From: Amaurobius ferox
Lineage: Eukaryota > Arthropoda > Arachnida > Araneae > Amaurobiidae
Reading direction: 5' to 3'
DNA: 64,000 bases
NCBI GenBank assembly: GCA_951213105.1
Contig: OX578142.1
Span: 3,798,649-3,862,648, forward strand
The notes under the pieces were generated by a model. That model did no database searches. It had not been told where the DNA came from and worked only from the letters and a program-made list of their open reading frames with translations. Below, one piece after another: positions 29,537-42,843 of this stretch (position 1 is the stretch's first letter; every line of letters starts with the position of its first letter). Made by a program: the position numbers and the translations under genes.

Positions 29537-31699
29537 TGTTTTTATACGATTAAAGCACTGAAACCACACTCAAGAAAAACAGTACTTGAGGGAAGAGGTG
29601 TAAAACTCCAGGGGTGTGTTTTAAAGGATTCAACACCCACATGATGTTACGAAACATGACATCTGATACATAGGCATTGTATATTTATTTTGCTGCATCC
29701 AAGCCAGAAAATATTTTCTGTCACTGTAGTTTCAAACAACTTGAATCTTGCAAAGAACAATGTTTCAATTTGGCTTCTGAATGTCATCAAATAAATATGA
29801 ATGTCGTCTTCAATTTTTATATGAAATTATATTTTTTCTGTATCAGGTTTTAATTTACCCATCTGCATTTTTCATACAAAGCAAACTTTTATTACTTAAT
29901 ATGGGTGGAAACTTTTATCTGCTAATGTCAAATTTTGTTTCATATGTAATTTCAAATTTGACTCATTAAACCCCCAATGACCCGAATTTAATAAACCCAA
30001 CCTGACACGAATTTAATAAAACGTGGTCCGAACCTGGCCCGTGTCCTAGGTTGGGCCTAAATCTATAGGCCAGACCCGAGCTCATACAGACCTCTAACTT
30101 TGACATCCTTGAGATTGATATTTAAAATTGCCCCCCTCCCCCCCTATCAAATTGAATCTTAAAATATGCCACTGGCTTTGGAGTCAGTACTTAAAACATT
30201 TGACTCTCTTTTTTCTATTGTCTTACTCTTTGTTTTTTAACATCCAACTCCCAAATAAATAGCAATTATTTTTTTATTTTTTATAGCAATAGTCTTTTAA
30301 TTGGCAATCATTTGATATTTTTAAAATTTATTGCCTTAAAGTTATTTGAAAAACTATCAAAAAATTAAATATTCCAATATAAAAATATTTTAAATGCATT
30401 TTATTTAGGAATCATCCTGAATAAACCAGCAAAAAAAAATTAATAAACAGGAAATCTTTAAATTTGTCTTCATTTTGATTCTTAACATCATTTCTTCATT
30501 TGATTCTTCATTTTCTTTCTTCATTTTGATTCTTTTGATTCTTCATTGAAATTTACCCAATATATAGGGAACTTATATTCTGTCCATTTCATGAAATTAA
30601 TACATTTGCACAGAACTTCAATTTCTGCAATGAAGAAATTTAAATTTATTGCCCTACATGGTCATTGTAAACTGTCAAAAATAAGTACAGCAGTTGCTAC
30701 GTTATTAGAGACTCATTATAATCTTTCTTGTAAGTACAGTTTGGCTGAAGTAATAAATTTTTTAATGCCATGGTATATATAGATGTTTTCAAATATAGGT
30801 TCTCTTGCACACATGCTATGATTGTGATGCCAGTTTATATTAGTAAAAGCCACATAAGTGTGCATTCGCAATAAAGTTTCAAGATGTAGTAAAACCATTA
30901 ATGATAAAAAGCCCTGCTCAGCTATAATGCTTATGTTAAACTGAGCAATGAATTGCATCGGAAATTGTATCTAACAGCAAATTTGGTCTAGCTAGATAAA
31001 TGATTTTTCTTCTTTAAACTTTCAACTTTAGTTGAACTCATTTCAGTAAATATTGTTTCCAGGAAACATATTTTAATATGGAAATAAGGGATAAGTTGAA
31101 ACTGTAAAATTTATATACATTTATAAAAAAAAATAAAGTTTTAATGAACTTTTGCACTAAAATAATTCACTAATCGATAGACTAAAGTGAATTTTTTACT
31201 ATATTTGATGTAGGAATCTATAAAATTTTGTCTGAATATCTATACAGTTTTGTTATATATTAATCTATAAAGTTGTGTTAATATCATTTGAATCTATAAA
31301 ATTTTCTTCCACGTTTTGCACCATTTCAATAAATGCAATATCATTAAATTTATGTTGCAGGCAACTTATGTCAGATAATCACAAAAACAAATACACTTAT
31401 GATTTTCTCAAACAGTGGGCATTATTCATGATTTGCCATTGCATGTAATATTCAACTTTATATTTCTGAGACATATAATTAAGCAAAATCAACATCAGTT
31501 TATAAATTAAAGCTAATGGAGTTGTGTTTTTAAATGTATTAATTATAATATTTACCCTTGTACTTTGTTTTCTTATTTTATTTTTATTTAAAAAAAAATG
31601 AATTTCTTTAGTTTATTTTTATTTACAGCACAAATTGAAAAAGAATCTGTGAAATACTAATTCTTTGATTTTTTTGGGGGGGTATCGAGACTATTTGAC
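29537..31699. other. AT-rich stretch, mostly featureless
   Basis: At 30017-30110 a GC-rich patch of GGCCC/GGGCC words resembles a transposon end but has no partner. A candidate exon at 30614-30729 is listed separately. Otherwise low-complexity A/T sequence. Confidence 0.4.
30614..30729 (+). other. Candidate exon of unknown identity
   Basis: Between TTTGCACAG and a perfect GTAAGT donor (30730), the frame reads ISAMKKFKFIALHGHCKLSK then ISTAVATLLETHYNLS. The translation looks protein-like but I do not recognise a family. The acceptor's pyrimidine tract is weak. Chance is a real alternative. Confidence 0.25.
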
Positions 31700-31935
31700 C
31701 TACCAAAAGGTTTCAGGTAACTGTTTAGATGACCATGACAGTGTCACTCAGTTTAGACCAGAACCCAATGGTAAGCACAAGGATTGCAACATCATTCCCC
31801 TAACTCATCACCTTTTAGATGGACATTTGTGTCTACAGACTAACATACTCATACACTATGTAGACACAAAACTAGTTTTGGGCATCATCGACATTGGAAC
31901 CCGGGGCCTACTGTGTGCAAATCCCCTACCATCAC
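31700..31935 (-). mobile_element. Diverged SINE related to 20700-21077
   Basis: GGTAACTGTTTAGATGACCA and CTCAGTTTAGACCAGAACCC AATGG parallel the 20710-20770 sequence. The B box has decayed (GGTTCCAATGTC on the minus strand, near 31893-31905). Confidence 0.6.
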
Positions 31936-34270
31936 TGAATATAATAATGTCATTTTTTATTTGAATGAATATAACAGGGTGTTCCTAATAAAAGAGATAT
32001 ATATTTAGCAATACAATAGGAATTGTGAAAAACAACCTTAAGACATGAAAATATAAATATTTATTCGAAATAATACTATATATGCCAAATTTAATTATCA
32101 GTTTCCACTTTTATGACCATCAATGTTTCTACAGATCTGAAAGCTATAAACTGTTTTGTAGAGACACATTCAAGTATTTCAGCTATTATTTGAACTAATG
32201 AACTGGTTTACAACAAAAAATGCAACTCAAATCAAGATAAATAAGCAAACGTATGTTTTAGAAATTAACTGTCTAAATGTGAACATCCAAATAAGTGCAA
32301 GGCTATGTAGGTCAAACTGAAATAGCTAAAGTTTAAGTAAAGAAATTCAATTGATTTCTAAAATGTATGTATTCTTATTTATTTTGATTTGCATTGCATT
32401 TTACATTGTAAACCAGTTCATTATTGATTATGTGCAAAGTCATGTGCTGTACTTATGAACTGTTGCAGTAATATGATTTGAATATCATTCCTATTTTTAA
32501 TTCTTTTGTGTTCCACTAGTGACTTAATGAAACCCCCAGGCAGAAAATATGTAAAGGTGGTAAATCAGTTAGGACAAAAATTTAGGTGCCATTTTTACAT
32601 CTAAATAATGGAATTTTAACTCTTAATTTGTTATATTTTCTAGATAACAAAGGTGGGGAGGAGACCAAAAATTGTGTTAAGATGCCATTTGTATGCTTTT
32701 GCAAGTGAACTAACACAAGAAACATATTTTTAAAACTTAAATAAAAATTAACAGATGTTATTCTTTCTCTAATATTTTCTTATAGCATACATGCTTTGAT
32801 TATGTGGTATACAATTCATAGTACACTAAAGAATGATAAATTAGAGTCACACCTATATAGAGTAGCACCTACATAGAGTTCTCCTAAAAATGTCCCTTTG
32901 ATTTATATTAAATTAGTCTAACTTAGAATTGAAATTTATATTAATTTAAAATGTATAATTAATTAAAAAGAAATTATGATTTGTAAAAGTAAAAAGAGCC
33001 AACTGCAGATTTACTATCTTTGCGGTTTTCACAGTTGATGGGGGGGGGGGGGGGGGAGAGAGAGTTGCTATAGCACTAAGATACAGAATTCTCTTAAAAC
33101 TATTCATTTGATTTATAGCAAAATTATCTAAATTAGAATTGACATGTATATTAATTTAAAGTGTGAAAATAATTCTGAGTTGTAAAGAATGCTGATTTAG
33201 TATCTACAAGATTAAATAGTGATGAATTTAAGGAGTCTATATTATACATTTTACATAGATTAATTGTGGACCTTTTAGCAGTGGTGGAGTGACCATAAGT
33301 GACTTCTAATTCATCTTTTTAGTAAATCCACCACTAATATAAGCTAATATCTCCATGTAGAATGACTGTGCATGAAACATCATATAATATTGATCGAAAC
33401 TTCTTACAGAAATATCCACATTGATTGCAAGTAGATTACCTTTTGCCATGCAGGCTCCCCCCCAGAGAAGGGGAGGTAAGTTACAGCTTGCAAAGAAATT
33501 TATCAATCACTCACTCCAGTTATAAAGAAAGAAAGAGGCTTAACTGCAAAACTCATATCTCCATTTTTGTCATTTTACTCACTTTGCTTAAAATTCATAA
33601 AACCTGAAAACCTTTTCATTTTAATTGTCGCTATACTGTAAGCTGAAATGATTCATAAAGAGTAATTTAACCACAGGAAAACAAAATTTATCCATGGTGA
33701 AAAACAAGATTTAATTGATGAATGGTATGTTTTACATCAAAACTAATTAAAATGTAACATTTTAAAAGAAATATAAAAATATCTACTTTAGTTAAAATAA
33801 GCTTCAAATATTATATTTTACAAATGATAATGAATCACACTCAACCATACTATGTAACGAAAAGGTAATAGAGAAGTAAGTAGATGGCTGATCATGTGAT
33901 CTGATAAAGTCTTTCTATTGGCTGTGAATGGAAAATGTGAGTTTTGAAGCAAAATTCACAGTGGAGAATGTCAGTTTTTCAAGTAAATCAGGTTCTGAAT
34001 ACTAAATAAATATCAAAGAATGTGACTTTTCAGGATACTACTTGATTCACATACCTACCACCATGAACAAGAATATATATATAAAGAAAAGCTTTTCGAC
34101 CGAAAATGGGGAAGAGTTTTACAACTAGACTCTTCAATACTGACTCAATTGATCAGATGACCTACCAATAAAATGTACTTACTCTTACTCTAGATCACTA
34201 TATAGATTTAAATTGTCCTCTTCTAGATATATGTATATACAATCTGGTCGGTGTCTAACAGCCACTGGCT
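31936..34270. other. AT-rich stretch without recognisable genes
   Basis: Contains a 17-G run at 33040-33056 followed by (GA)n. Small open frames near 33306-33607 overlap on opposite strands and are not credible. Confidence 0.4.
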
Positions 34271-34317
34271 AATGGAAATGTCTGACTTCACCAGAGGTGA
34301 AGTCAGACATTTCCATT
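34271..34317. repeat. Perfect 22-bp hairpin with a 3-base loop
   Basis: AATGGAAATGTCTGACTTCA CC (34271-34292), loop AGA, exact reverse complement at 34296-34317. Confidence 0.95.
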
Positions 34318-34577
34318 TGAGTTGGGGTATACCTTTCCATTTGTAAGGGCTTTTTATTATTCACCTACTCAAACCTTTTAATTCTTTGTTATATTCTAAT
34401 TGTATGACATAGAAGTATTAAAATATTGTAATATTTGTAATTTCATAATGATAAAGATACATATTTTAAATACATGGCAGTATTTAAATCAGTTTTCATA
34501 AGCAAGAGACCCACCCCCGCCCTGTCTGTTCTCCTCTCCATGACATATAGTATTAGTATGGCAAAATAGCAACCATA

Positions 34578-35244
34578 ATTATTTTAAATAACACTGAATT
34601 TGCACTTTTAATTCAATTTTCGTTTTCATTTGGTTACTGGACTTATTAAAGGTAGTGTATCAAAAATGCAAAAAAACATGAAATATATTAAGAACGGCTA
34701 GTCCTAGAGTAATAGGGTTAGTCTTACTCTTTTCATTGTCAAAAGTTATATATAAAACAAGCATTTAATTGATACATTTGACCATACGTTGTCTTTTATT
34801 TTAAATTTTTGCGGGCCATTTCGTAAAAAAAGGCAAATTTATCTTTTTTGAATCGTACCAAAATCTAATCAGCACCAAAAGGTATCCTTCATGTGACTTA
34901 TCCACCAAATTTTGTGAAATTTGGTCATCTTCAGCCAGAGTGGATACAGGAAATTTTTGCTGGTTATTTTGCAAAAAAAAGGCCGGTTCGTTTATCCGGA
35001 ATCGTACCAAAATTTAATCATCACCAAGGTCACCCAAAAGGGACTTACCTACCAATTTTTTTTAAAAATAAGGTCAATTAGTTTTTGAGTTAAAGTGGAT
35101 AAATTGCGCAAACGTCACGCTAAAAATAGTTTTTTCGTGTTCTAAAGGTCTTAAAACATGTAGATCCGTCGAAAACTTCCGTTGCGATTTTCGAAACGAT
35201 TCCAATACTTTCCCTATACATTATCATGTATTGCAGGGAAAGTA
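34578..35244 (+). mobile_element. Repeat family A, copy A1 (5' truncated)
   Basis: Ends with CTTTCCCTATACATTATCAT and GCAGGGAAAGT, the hairpin terminus of the family. Internal blocks of about 140 bp (GCGGGCCATTTCG, CCGAATCGTACCAAAATCTA ATCAGCACC, CCAAATTTTGTGAAATTTGG) are repeated in degenerate form. No coding potential. Confidence 0.7.
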
Positions 35245-35425
35245 AAAATACAATTATATATATTTTGGGCTGTAATAATAAATTTAGAGGACGTAATTCA
35301 TATCTATATAATAATCGTCTAACATGCTTTTGTCTTCATAAAACACAAAACCCGCCGCATTCCCCAGAATATAGATACAGGTTCCATTGCAAACATCAGC
35401 AATGCACCTGTTTAGCGCTTATTAT

Positions 35426-35470
35426 CGAGGCCAACGTAAACAGTTACGTTGGCCTCGTAACTGTTTACGT
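35426..35470. repeat. Two overlapping, mutually exclusive hairpins
   Basis: Hairpin 1: CGAGGCCAACGTAA (35426-35439) with its exact reverse complement at 35444-35457. Hairpin 2: ACGTAAACAGTTAC (35434-35447) with its exact reverse complement at 35457-35470. They share bases, so only one can form at a time. Confidence 0.9.
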
Positions 35471-35719
35471 ATTGGTTTTACGTTGGTTTCGTTATTATAC
35501 GCTCGTCCGTATGGAATAGCCGAAATCTGCAGTGGCAACAAGAAACTTGCTGTAAGCCACAATTTTTGCGAGCTTCTATGAGAATTAACAATTTCAGTCC
35601 TTCCATGTGGCCGGCATAAAGAACTTTGCCTGTGCAGTTTCGTGTGGCCTGAACTAAATTGTAAATGAATTTTATTTTGTCCACGCGGAAGGATTGAAAT
35701 TGTCTCAGTGTCTATCTTT

Positions 35720-35990
35720 CCAGATTCCAGAAGGTCCTCGGTGACCTAGAAAACTGAACCCACAAGTGACTTACCCTTTAAATTTTGTGAAATTTCGTCG
35801 AATAAATTTTGAGCTAGAGTGGATACATACATTGCACAGACAGACACGCACCCACACACAAAGCCGTCACGCTAAAAAATAGTTTTCTCTCGGTTATAGA
35901 GTGTTCGAAACGCGTAGATCCGTTGGGAATTCGAGTTGATATTTTCGATACTATTCCAATACTCTTCCTTCCCTATACATTTCGATATAT
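35720..35990 (+). mobile_element. Repeat family A, copy A2 (partial)
   Basis: Shares GTGACTTACC, GAGCTAGAGTGGATACATAC, the CACAGACAGACAC tract, GTCACGCTAAAAAATAG and GTAGATCCGT with the other copies. The terminal hairpin is decayed (CTTCCCTATACATTTCG). Confidence 0.65.
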
Positions 35991-36250
35991 TGTGTTAATT
36001 ATATAAGAATTAGTAATTGTATAAGTAGTAATTATATTGTGGGGATTAATATATATATTAGTAATTATATTGTGGGGAAAGTAATTATATAAGAATGCAA
36101 AAGAAAAACTGAATTTTAATAAATAAAGCCCTTGGAGGGGTGCATGCATGCCACCCTGGTCCACCACCTTTTCTGCTCTACTGACTATCGCATTCCTATT
36201 CCAGATTGTTTAGGTCCACTTGTATCAATCAGTATTGGAATATAAAAAAA

Positions 36251-37191
36251 TCTGATGTGGGCAGCACATGAATTTCCCTGCAGACTAAATTCATATTTCT
36301 TTAATAATTCATTAGATTGAGTTTAATTGCACCAAATAACACTGAATTTGCATTTTTAATTCAATTTTTGTTTTTATTTAGTAATTGGACATTTTCCCGA
36401 TAGCGGCGTAACAAAAATGCAAGAAATCTCAAATATCTTGAGAACGGTTAGTCTTAAAGTATAATGGAGTGTGTTATATTCTTTTCTTCGTCAAAAATTG
36501 CGTATAAAATAAGAATTTAGTTGATATATTTCAGCTTAGTCAACGTAGTTTTTTTTTTTTTTTTTTAAAGATTTTGGCGATTTTTGCAGGCCATTTCGTA
36601 GAAAAAGGCAGGTTGTTCTTTTCCGAATCGTACCAAAATCTAATCAGCACCAGAGGTCCCATAAGTGTACCAAATATTGTGAAATTTGGTCAATTAGTAT
36701 TTTAGCTAGGGTGGATACATGAAATTTTTGCTGGCCATTTCGCAAAAAAAAGACGGATTCTTCTTTTCCGAATCCTACCAAAATCTAATCAGTACCAGAA
36801 TATCCAACAAGTAATTTATCTACCAAATTTTGTGAAATTTGGTAAATTAGTATTTTAGCTAGAACCGATAAATGAAATTTTTCGCAAAAAAAGGTCATTT
36901 CGCAAAAAAAGGCAGGTTCTGTTTTTACGAACCGTATCAAAAACTAATCAGCATCAAGGTCACACCCAAGTGACTTATCTACCAAATTTTATGAAATTCG
37001 GTCCATTAGCTTTTTAGTTAGAGTGGATGCAAAATCTGCACAGACAGACACACACACAGACGACACGCTAAAAATAGTTTTTTCGTATTCCAGAGGTCTC
37101 GAAACGTGTAGATCCGTCGAAAACTCGAGTTGCGATTTTCGGCATGATTCCAATACTTTCCCTATACATTACCATGTATTGCAGGGAAAGT
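36251..37191 (+). mobile_element. Repeat family A, copy A3 (full length)
   Basis: Starts TCTGATGTGGGCAGCACATG and ends in the hairpin CTTTCCCTATACATTACC ... TGCAGGGAAAGT. About 941 bp with three internal degenerate units. The ends carry a short inverted repeat (TTTCCCTGCA near the start, TGCAGGGAAA at the end). Short ends, a 3' hairpin and internal tandem units recall Helentron-associated elements, but this is an inference. Confidence 0.7.
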
Positions 37192-38799
37192 AAAAATACA
37201 TCTTTCTATTAGCCAGCCTTTATTTAAAAATTTACGTAAAAGTTTATAAGATATTTATTTTGTCAAGTTAGTAGCAGGGCTGTCACCCCGATAAATTCGC
37301 CGCATTCAGGTGATTTGTGTTAATATATGATTTTAATACTATTTACGTGTAGCTAGCTAACATCATTTTCCCGCATTTATATACCAGAACCAGACGAGGC
37401 ATAAAAAGAGATTGTGCACTAGAACTTCAGAAACAAAATAGATACTAGAGCTTCCCCTTTACATTCTTCCAAGAATTAGGAGGGCTGGACCAAAAGTATT
37501 TCCTTTTATGACCCCCTCTCTTTTATAACCTTCAACCTGCCGTTGTGGCCTGAAGGGAAGAGAGTCTTTGTGTAGCAGTGGAGGCGACCTTCAGAGTTGA
37601 CAGTCCTTTTGCTCACTTGGTCAATTCGTGAAAGGAACTTTCATAGTTTTTGTTTTGAAATTATAATTTTCATAAATGAAAAAATCAGCAGTGACTCCAG
37701 TTTAATGGAGATGAAATATTTTTGCGTGAATAGCATATTTCTTTGTGGATGGTTTGCCTTCATAGTCAAAATATTAAAATATTGAAATTAAAACTACTTT
37801 TTCAAAACAGTTCAAAATGTTAAAATTTCGAAATTATAATCACTATAATTTGAAAACTAAGAAGCTGATCAAAAATCATATATATCCTTGTAGGGTTTTC
37901 AAAGGAGAACAAATTACTTTTTAGTTCATACCTAGCACTTTTAGTTTTATTTTAGTTAACGCTTTTAGTATATATTAGGAATGTAAGAGTTCATACCTTT
38001 ATTCTGATAATGATTGTGAGACAAACAGAACTAAATACTATATTAATGTTTGAAAAAGTTGAATGAAGTCTCACACAGAGACTGGGTTGCTCTAAGTCCT
38101 CTGGACGAGCCGGACGGCCTGGGGCTTTCACACTAGAGACTGGACTGGGTAGTATAATACCAACAGATACAAAGTATTAAATACACGAGAGCGTATCTTG
38201 AAAACTAAAAGTTCTCTATGAACAATAAGAGAGTAATTTGTAGATCTTGGAACCCCTATAAAGATATATAATTGGATTTTTGATCAGATGTTTAGTTTTC
38301 GAAATATGATGATTTCGATGTTTTAATATTTTGAACTATTGTACTGCTGCCAGATTATCAGAATTTTAATTTTAATGTGAAAATTTTAGCTCCAGTTTCA
38401 TATTCATTAAATGTTTTATAACTTTAAGGAAGAAAAACGTAATCGAGGACAAAAATAAATAGGGAAACAAGACTTGTTTCGGGGATTGTTCCCGAAAATC
38501 AGGGCGAATGGTCACCTTATGCTAGATCCACAAACAGCACGTTAGTAAATGGGTCACATAATATTGTACTAGGAAAGTGAACTTATTTAACGATAGTAAC
38601 TATTGTTTTAATTTCAGAGAGTTTTAAATTAGTACTAATCATTTTATAATATTAAATTACGTATACAATGATTATTTATTTAACATTTTTGAGGTACTGC
38701 TATTTTTTATGATATTTCAAAACTTCATTCGGAAATTGGGCGTCTTCTAAAAGTGTGATCGCGTTTAAATTCAATAGGGTTCCTGTATTTCCCGATTTC
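37192..38799. other. Mixed AT-rich sequence with two family D copies in inverted orientation
   Basis: Family D wording occurs at about 37790-37935 (minus: CGAAATTATAATCACTATA, GATCAAAAATCATATATA) and at about 38180-38345 (plus: TATATAATTGGATTTTTGAT). No gene was recognised. A GC-rich patch at 38085-38160 is unexplained. Confidence 0.45.
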
Positions 38800-38960
38800 A
38801 TTCGAAACGTTCGTAAGATGCCGCACACACACACAACATGAACATCACCTCAAAAATGTTTGTTTCAAGTTCAGGGATGTTTGAAACGCGAATTTTCGAC
38901 CCCGCCACAATACTCCCCCTTTAAACTTTGCGACATATGTATATTATATATGTAAAGAAA
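38800..38960 (+). repeat. Repeat family B copy (distant relative of family A)
   Basis: CACCTCAAAAATGTTTGTT, GTTTGAAACGCG and CGACCCCGCCACAATACTCC follow the order of the family A 3' third. Related copies lie at 39842-40060 (minus) and 54250-54420 (plus). Confidence 0.5.
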
Positions 38961-41419
38961 GGAATATGAATATACGAGTAGTATATATATACATAAGAAG
39001 CCCAGTTGAGATGAGACTTACACTCAAGATATTTATACAAGATATACTTCTTATTAATTTCTTATAAATTATACATAGCAGTATAATGTATATGAAAGCA
39101 TTGTGTATACTCATTTATATATAAGAAAAGCTTCTCCATCTGTCTGTAACGCTTTGTGATAAATTTGGTGAACTTAGCGACCCATTTGGCTAAATGTCGC
39201 GAACTTGGCGATATATCACCCCAAATTCAAGACTATACCGTCAAAATTGCAAGTACGATGTCAAATTAACGAAAATGGCGCCAAATTGATAATTCATTAT
39301 TAAAATCTTTTAATATAAAGATTATATTACTTATTGAAGATGATATCATTATCGATAATTGTCAAGGCAAAATATAAGTTAATTGGGTACTGAAAATAGT
39401 TCTGCATGTTGTTATCCGAAAAAGCGCCATATGTTTGTTCAATTCAATGTTAAAACCATTGTGCCGTGGTCCGTGGATCTACTACATCACTTTTGCACTG
39501 GGAGTTTTTGCACAGGGAAAGTCATGTGCTGTCATGTCCACATCAGATTTTCTGACTTTGTTACAGTGTATTAAAAATCTGGTTTGTGAGTCTCATACAT
39601 TCATATTCCATATTGTTTAGGTCTACTTCTATCATAATTATCACGAATTCAATGCATTTGGCTGATCTGTGTTAATATATGCTCTTTTAATACTCTTTTC
39701 ATCTATAGAGCAATTCAATTTTTTCCATCATGGTTTAGAAAATGATCATGTTTCTTCATATGGTAGAATGCTAAGAAAATCTAAAATTTCGAATAATTAG
39801 ACTTCTAAGTTCTAATCATGGAAATAACAAAAACTAGCTTTTACTTTCCAACCATACATAAGCATTATATAGGGAAAGTAGGGTGACGAGGTCAAAAATT
39901 CTAATTCGAGTAGAAGAGTGAGTTTCAAGCTTCCCTGAACATGAGTCGAACGTTTTTGAGGTGATGTGTGTGTATGTAGGTGATGTGTGCGTATGTATGT
40001 ATGTTAGTGTGGCCGTGAGCCTGTGGGGGCGATATCTTACGAACGAATGAAACGTCTCAATTAAATTCATTACCATTGTTATAATGAGTGTTCATATTTA
40101 TTTTAAACGCAATCGAATGTCTAAAAGACCCCCTTCCATAAGCACACCGAACACATCCAAAACATCAACACATACCACATTTAGGGGTTCAGGATCACAA
40201 TCCGTATTTTTTTTAAATGTAGAAAATTTCCAAACATTTTATTTCAAAATAATATATGTCTTTAAAGGATATATAATATTTAAAACTATTAATATGTTCT
40301 ATAATTTAAAATAAAAATCAATATTACCAGTTGTAAATTAATTAAAAAAAAAAATTATTTCTGCTTAAGATTTTTATCACATACAAAATTTAGGCCCCCG
40401 AGGCCCGTGGTGCGTTAATCAGGCGCTGCCCCTAACCCTAATTTTCGATTGAATTTGTGAAAAAATTAATAAAAAGCAGCAAGCACTATTAAGAATGATA
40501 AAAATCATTTCAAACCTAATTTTCATTAGAAAGCGAATGATATAAACTGTAGAACGCTAACATGAGCTGTTCTCGAAATATTGTACGATTTTTTAACAAA
40601 TTTTTGAAAAAATCAGACCTTTGGATACTGTTAAATTAAAAAATCATTTCCAACTTTAGAACGCTAGCATGAACCATTCTTGAGATATTGCACGTTTTTC
40701 AAACAAATTTACAAAAAAAAAATTATAAAATTAAAAAAGTAGTAAGTATATCGTCAAGTATGTTAACTTTCCATATGCAATATTATGCAATATTATTCTC
40801 GTAAACCTAGCGTTCGTTCCATTTACGTGTGAAGGTACATCTTGTAATAGCTTTGTATTTTGACGCCCAATAATTTACCAATAGTCAATTATTTCATACA
40901 ATTGATATTAAATAAATGTTAACTGTAGTTTGGTGATTTTGCGTGAGTATGAATAAGTCATTCGCTTGCATTAGTAAGTTGCCAAAAGCACCCAATTTCA
41001 ATTTGGGGGGTGTTAATTTAATGCTAAAATCATAATTCTATGGTTATTCTTGTACACCAATATTTTGCTATGAAAGAAGCATAGTATTTGCATCATGTAG
41101 AAAAGACAAAGTCATGTGCTGACCACATCACATAATTTCCACACTTAAATTTTTATAGCAGTACGGACATTTGTTCTTGAATTATCGTGTCCACACCTAG
41201 AATATATTTTCAAAAAATATTTAATATGGGTTCAGGAAGTCTTAAAATCTGTTTATCCGTCAAAATCTCGAATTCGAAAATGTTCAGGCAAACTATACAT
41301 ATACAAACAATATACATACAAATATTGTATTTTCGAAAATTTTCAAATTTGAAATTTTGAGGGGGCTCTGAACATATTTCGAATATGAAAAAGGCATGTC
41401 CCGAACGGAATTAAACCTA
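38961..41419. other. AT-rich sequence with short repeat fragments, no gene
   Basis: Includes a family A terminal fragment (CAGGGAAAGTCATGTGCTGT near 39516), a family B copy in reverse at 39842-40060, a TGTTTAGGTCTACTTCTAT block (39615) shared with 56960 and, in reverse, with 42413, and a roughly 110-bp degenerate duplication near 40500-40720. Confidence 0.45.
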
Positions 41420-41878
41420 ATGAGATTGATATGATTGATTAATGGATTATTAATATTTTCAAATTCTTACGTCATCTATTTTATTTTGATAAAATATTTT
41501 TCAAATCCATATATTAGTATGTGTATATCTTCTAATACACGGGTATAATCTTCTAATCTACGAAAATAAACGAAATATACTTATACAATTTTACTGCTTT
41601 TATTTTGGCATATATTGATTCAATTTTATATTTACTGTAAATTTGTTTATAAACGGGATCAGGATGTTTTTTATTCTGTAGATCTGCCTGTGAAGATAAT
41701 TTTGCATTGAAACCAGATTCTTAAACATCTTTTAAGAGCATTAATTTAAATATTTTAATAGAATGTTTTGAATAACAATGTTATTTAGAATATTATAGGA
41801 ATTTGTACATGATTATGAATTTTAAGTTTCTTTATATTGTATATTCCATACGAAGAACGGGTACACTACTACCAGTAC
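41420..41878 (+). mobile_element. Helitron-like fragment
   Basis: Matches the last 450 bp of the forward Helitron-like copy: TTACGTCATCTATTTTATTT, GTAAATTTGTTTATAAACGG and GAAGAACGGGTACACTACTA. The terminal CTAG has decayed. Confidence 0.65.
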
Positions 41879-42137
41879 AAAAAAATAATGTTGCATGGAA
41901 AGTAATATTTTCTCAAAATTTTTTAATTCGATATTTTGACGGATAAACACGTTTAAAGAGCACCTGAGCACATTTCGAGCATTTGGAGGCCACAAGTCCC
42001 CATCAGAACTCATTGAAATTCGTAGAAAATCGAAATTTGGAGAAATGGGAAGCAAAATATTTTGTTACCCCCTTCCAAAATTTTTTCTAGCGTCGCACTG
42101 ATAACATATATGAGATGGATGTAAAGAGTATTAAAAT

Positions 42138-42264
42138 CAGTGGCGTGACCAGGGGGGGGGGGGTCGAAAAATCCCTGTAAGAGTCCATTGAAGCTTATAG
42201 AAATGATATATGGAGATATAAGAACCAAATATGTTTTTGTTACCTACCGCTCCCCCCCCCCCCT
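42138..42264. other. Possible DNA-transposon terminus with G and C runs
   Basis: CAGTGGCGTGACCA runs into 12 G (42152-42163). A 12-C run lies at 42252-42263. CAGTGGCG-type starts followed by G runs are common at hAT-like ends, but no inverted partner or target duplication was found. Confidence 0.3.
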
Positions 42265-42843
42265 CCAAAGAAAAATTATTGCGACGGTACTGATTAATTC
42301 GGGTGACAAACCTGTTGAAAAAATAATTTTATTTTTCATTTCTACGAAAAATTAAAATATTATCTGTGTACGAAATCCGATAAAATAATGATTGTCTTTT
42401 GATATTAATTATAAAAGTAGACCTGAACACTATGGATTATGAATGTATGAGAAATTCGAGTGAAAACCCCTAATATTTCTTATAATTTCTTATAAAATAT
42501 ACGAGGAGCTATATAAAAAAACTAGATTGACCGAAAATGTGGGGATCATACTGAAACTTAAAAATGAAATTCCCTGAGTTTTTCAGAATTTTTTATTTAA
42601 TCACGAAATTTTCTAATCTATAATTATTTTATATACTGAAAAAATTGAAATTCAGTAACTGACAATAAAATTTAGTAGGAACGATTTGAAAATCATGAAA
42701 TCTATGACGTCAAATTTCAAAAATTCCGGTATCAAATATAATAATAATAAAAAAAGAAACTTTATAAAATCAATTTGAATATTTCAAACGACACAATTTA
42801 AAAAAGTATTCAGAAGTCAGAACATTGCTCCTCCTAATTTTTT
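42265..42843. other. AT-rich spacer without recognisable features
   Basis: No gene. A block near 42413-42447 is the reverse complement of the TGTTTAGGTCTACTT repeat at 39615. Confidence 0.4.

Noticed and set aside
35226..35581. Frames at 35226 and 35387 as coding
   Set aside because: They cross the overlapping hairpins and family A sequence. The translations change character at those borders.
40084..40314. 76-codon frame near 40084 as a gene
   Set aside because: The translation becomes low-complexity A/T-rich after 30 codons and has no family signal.
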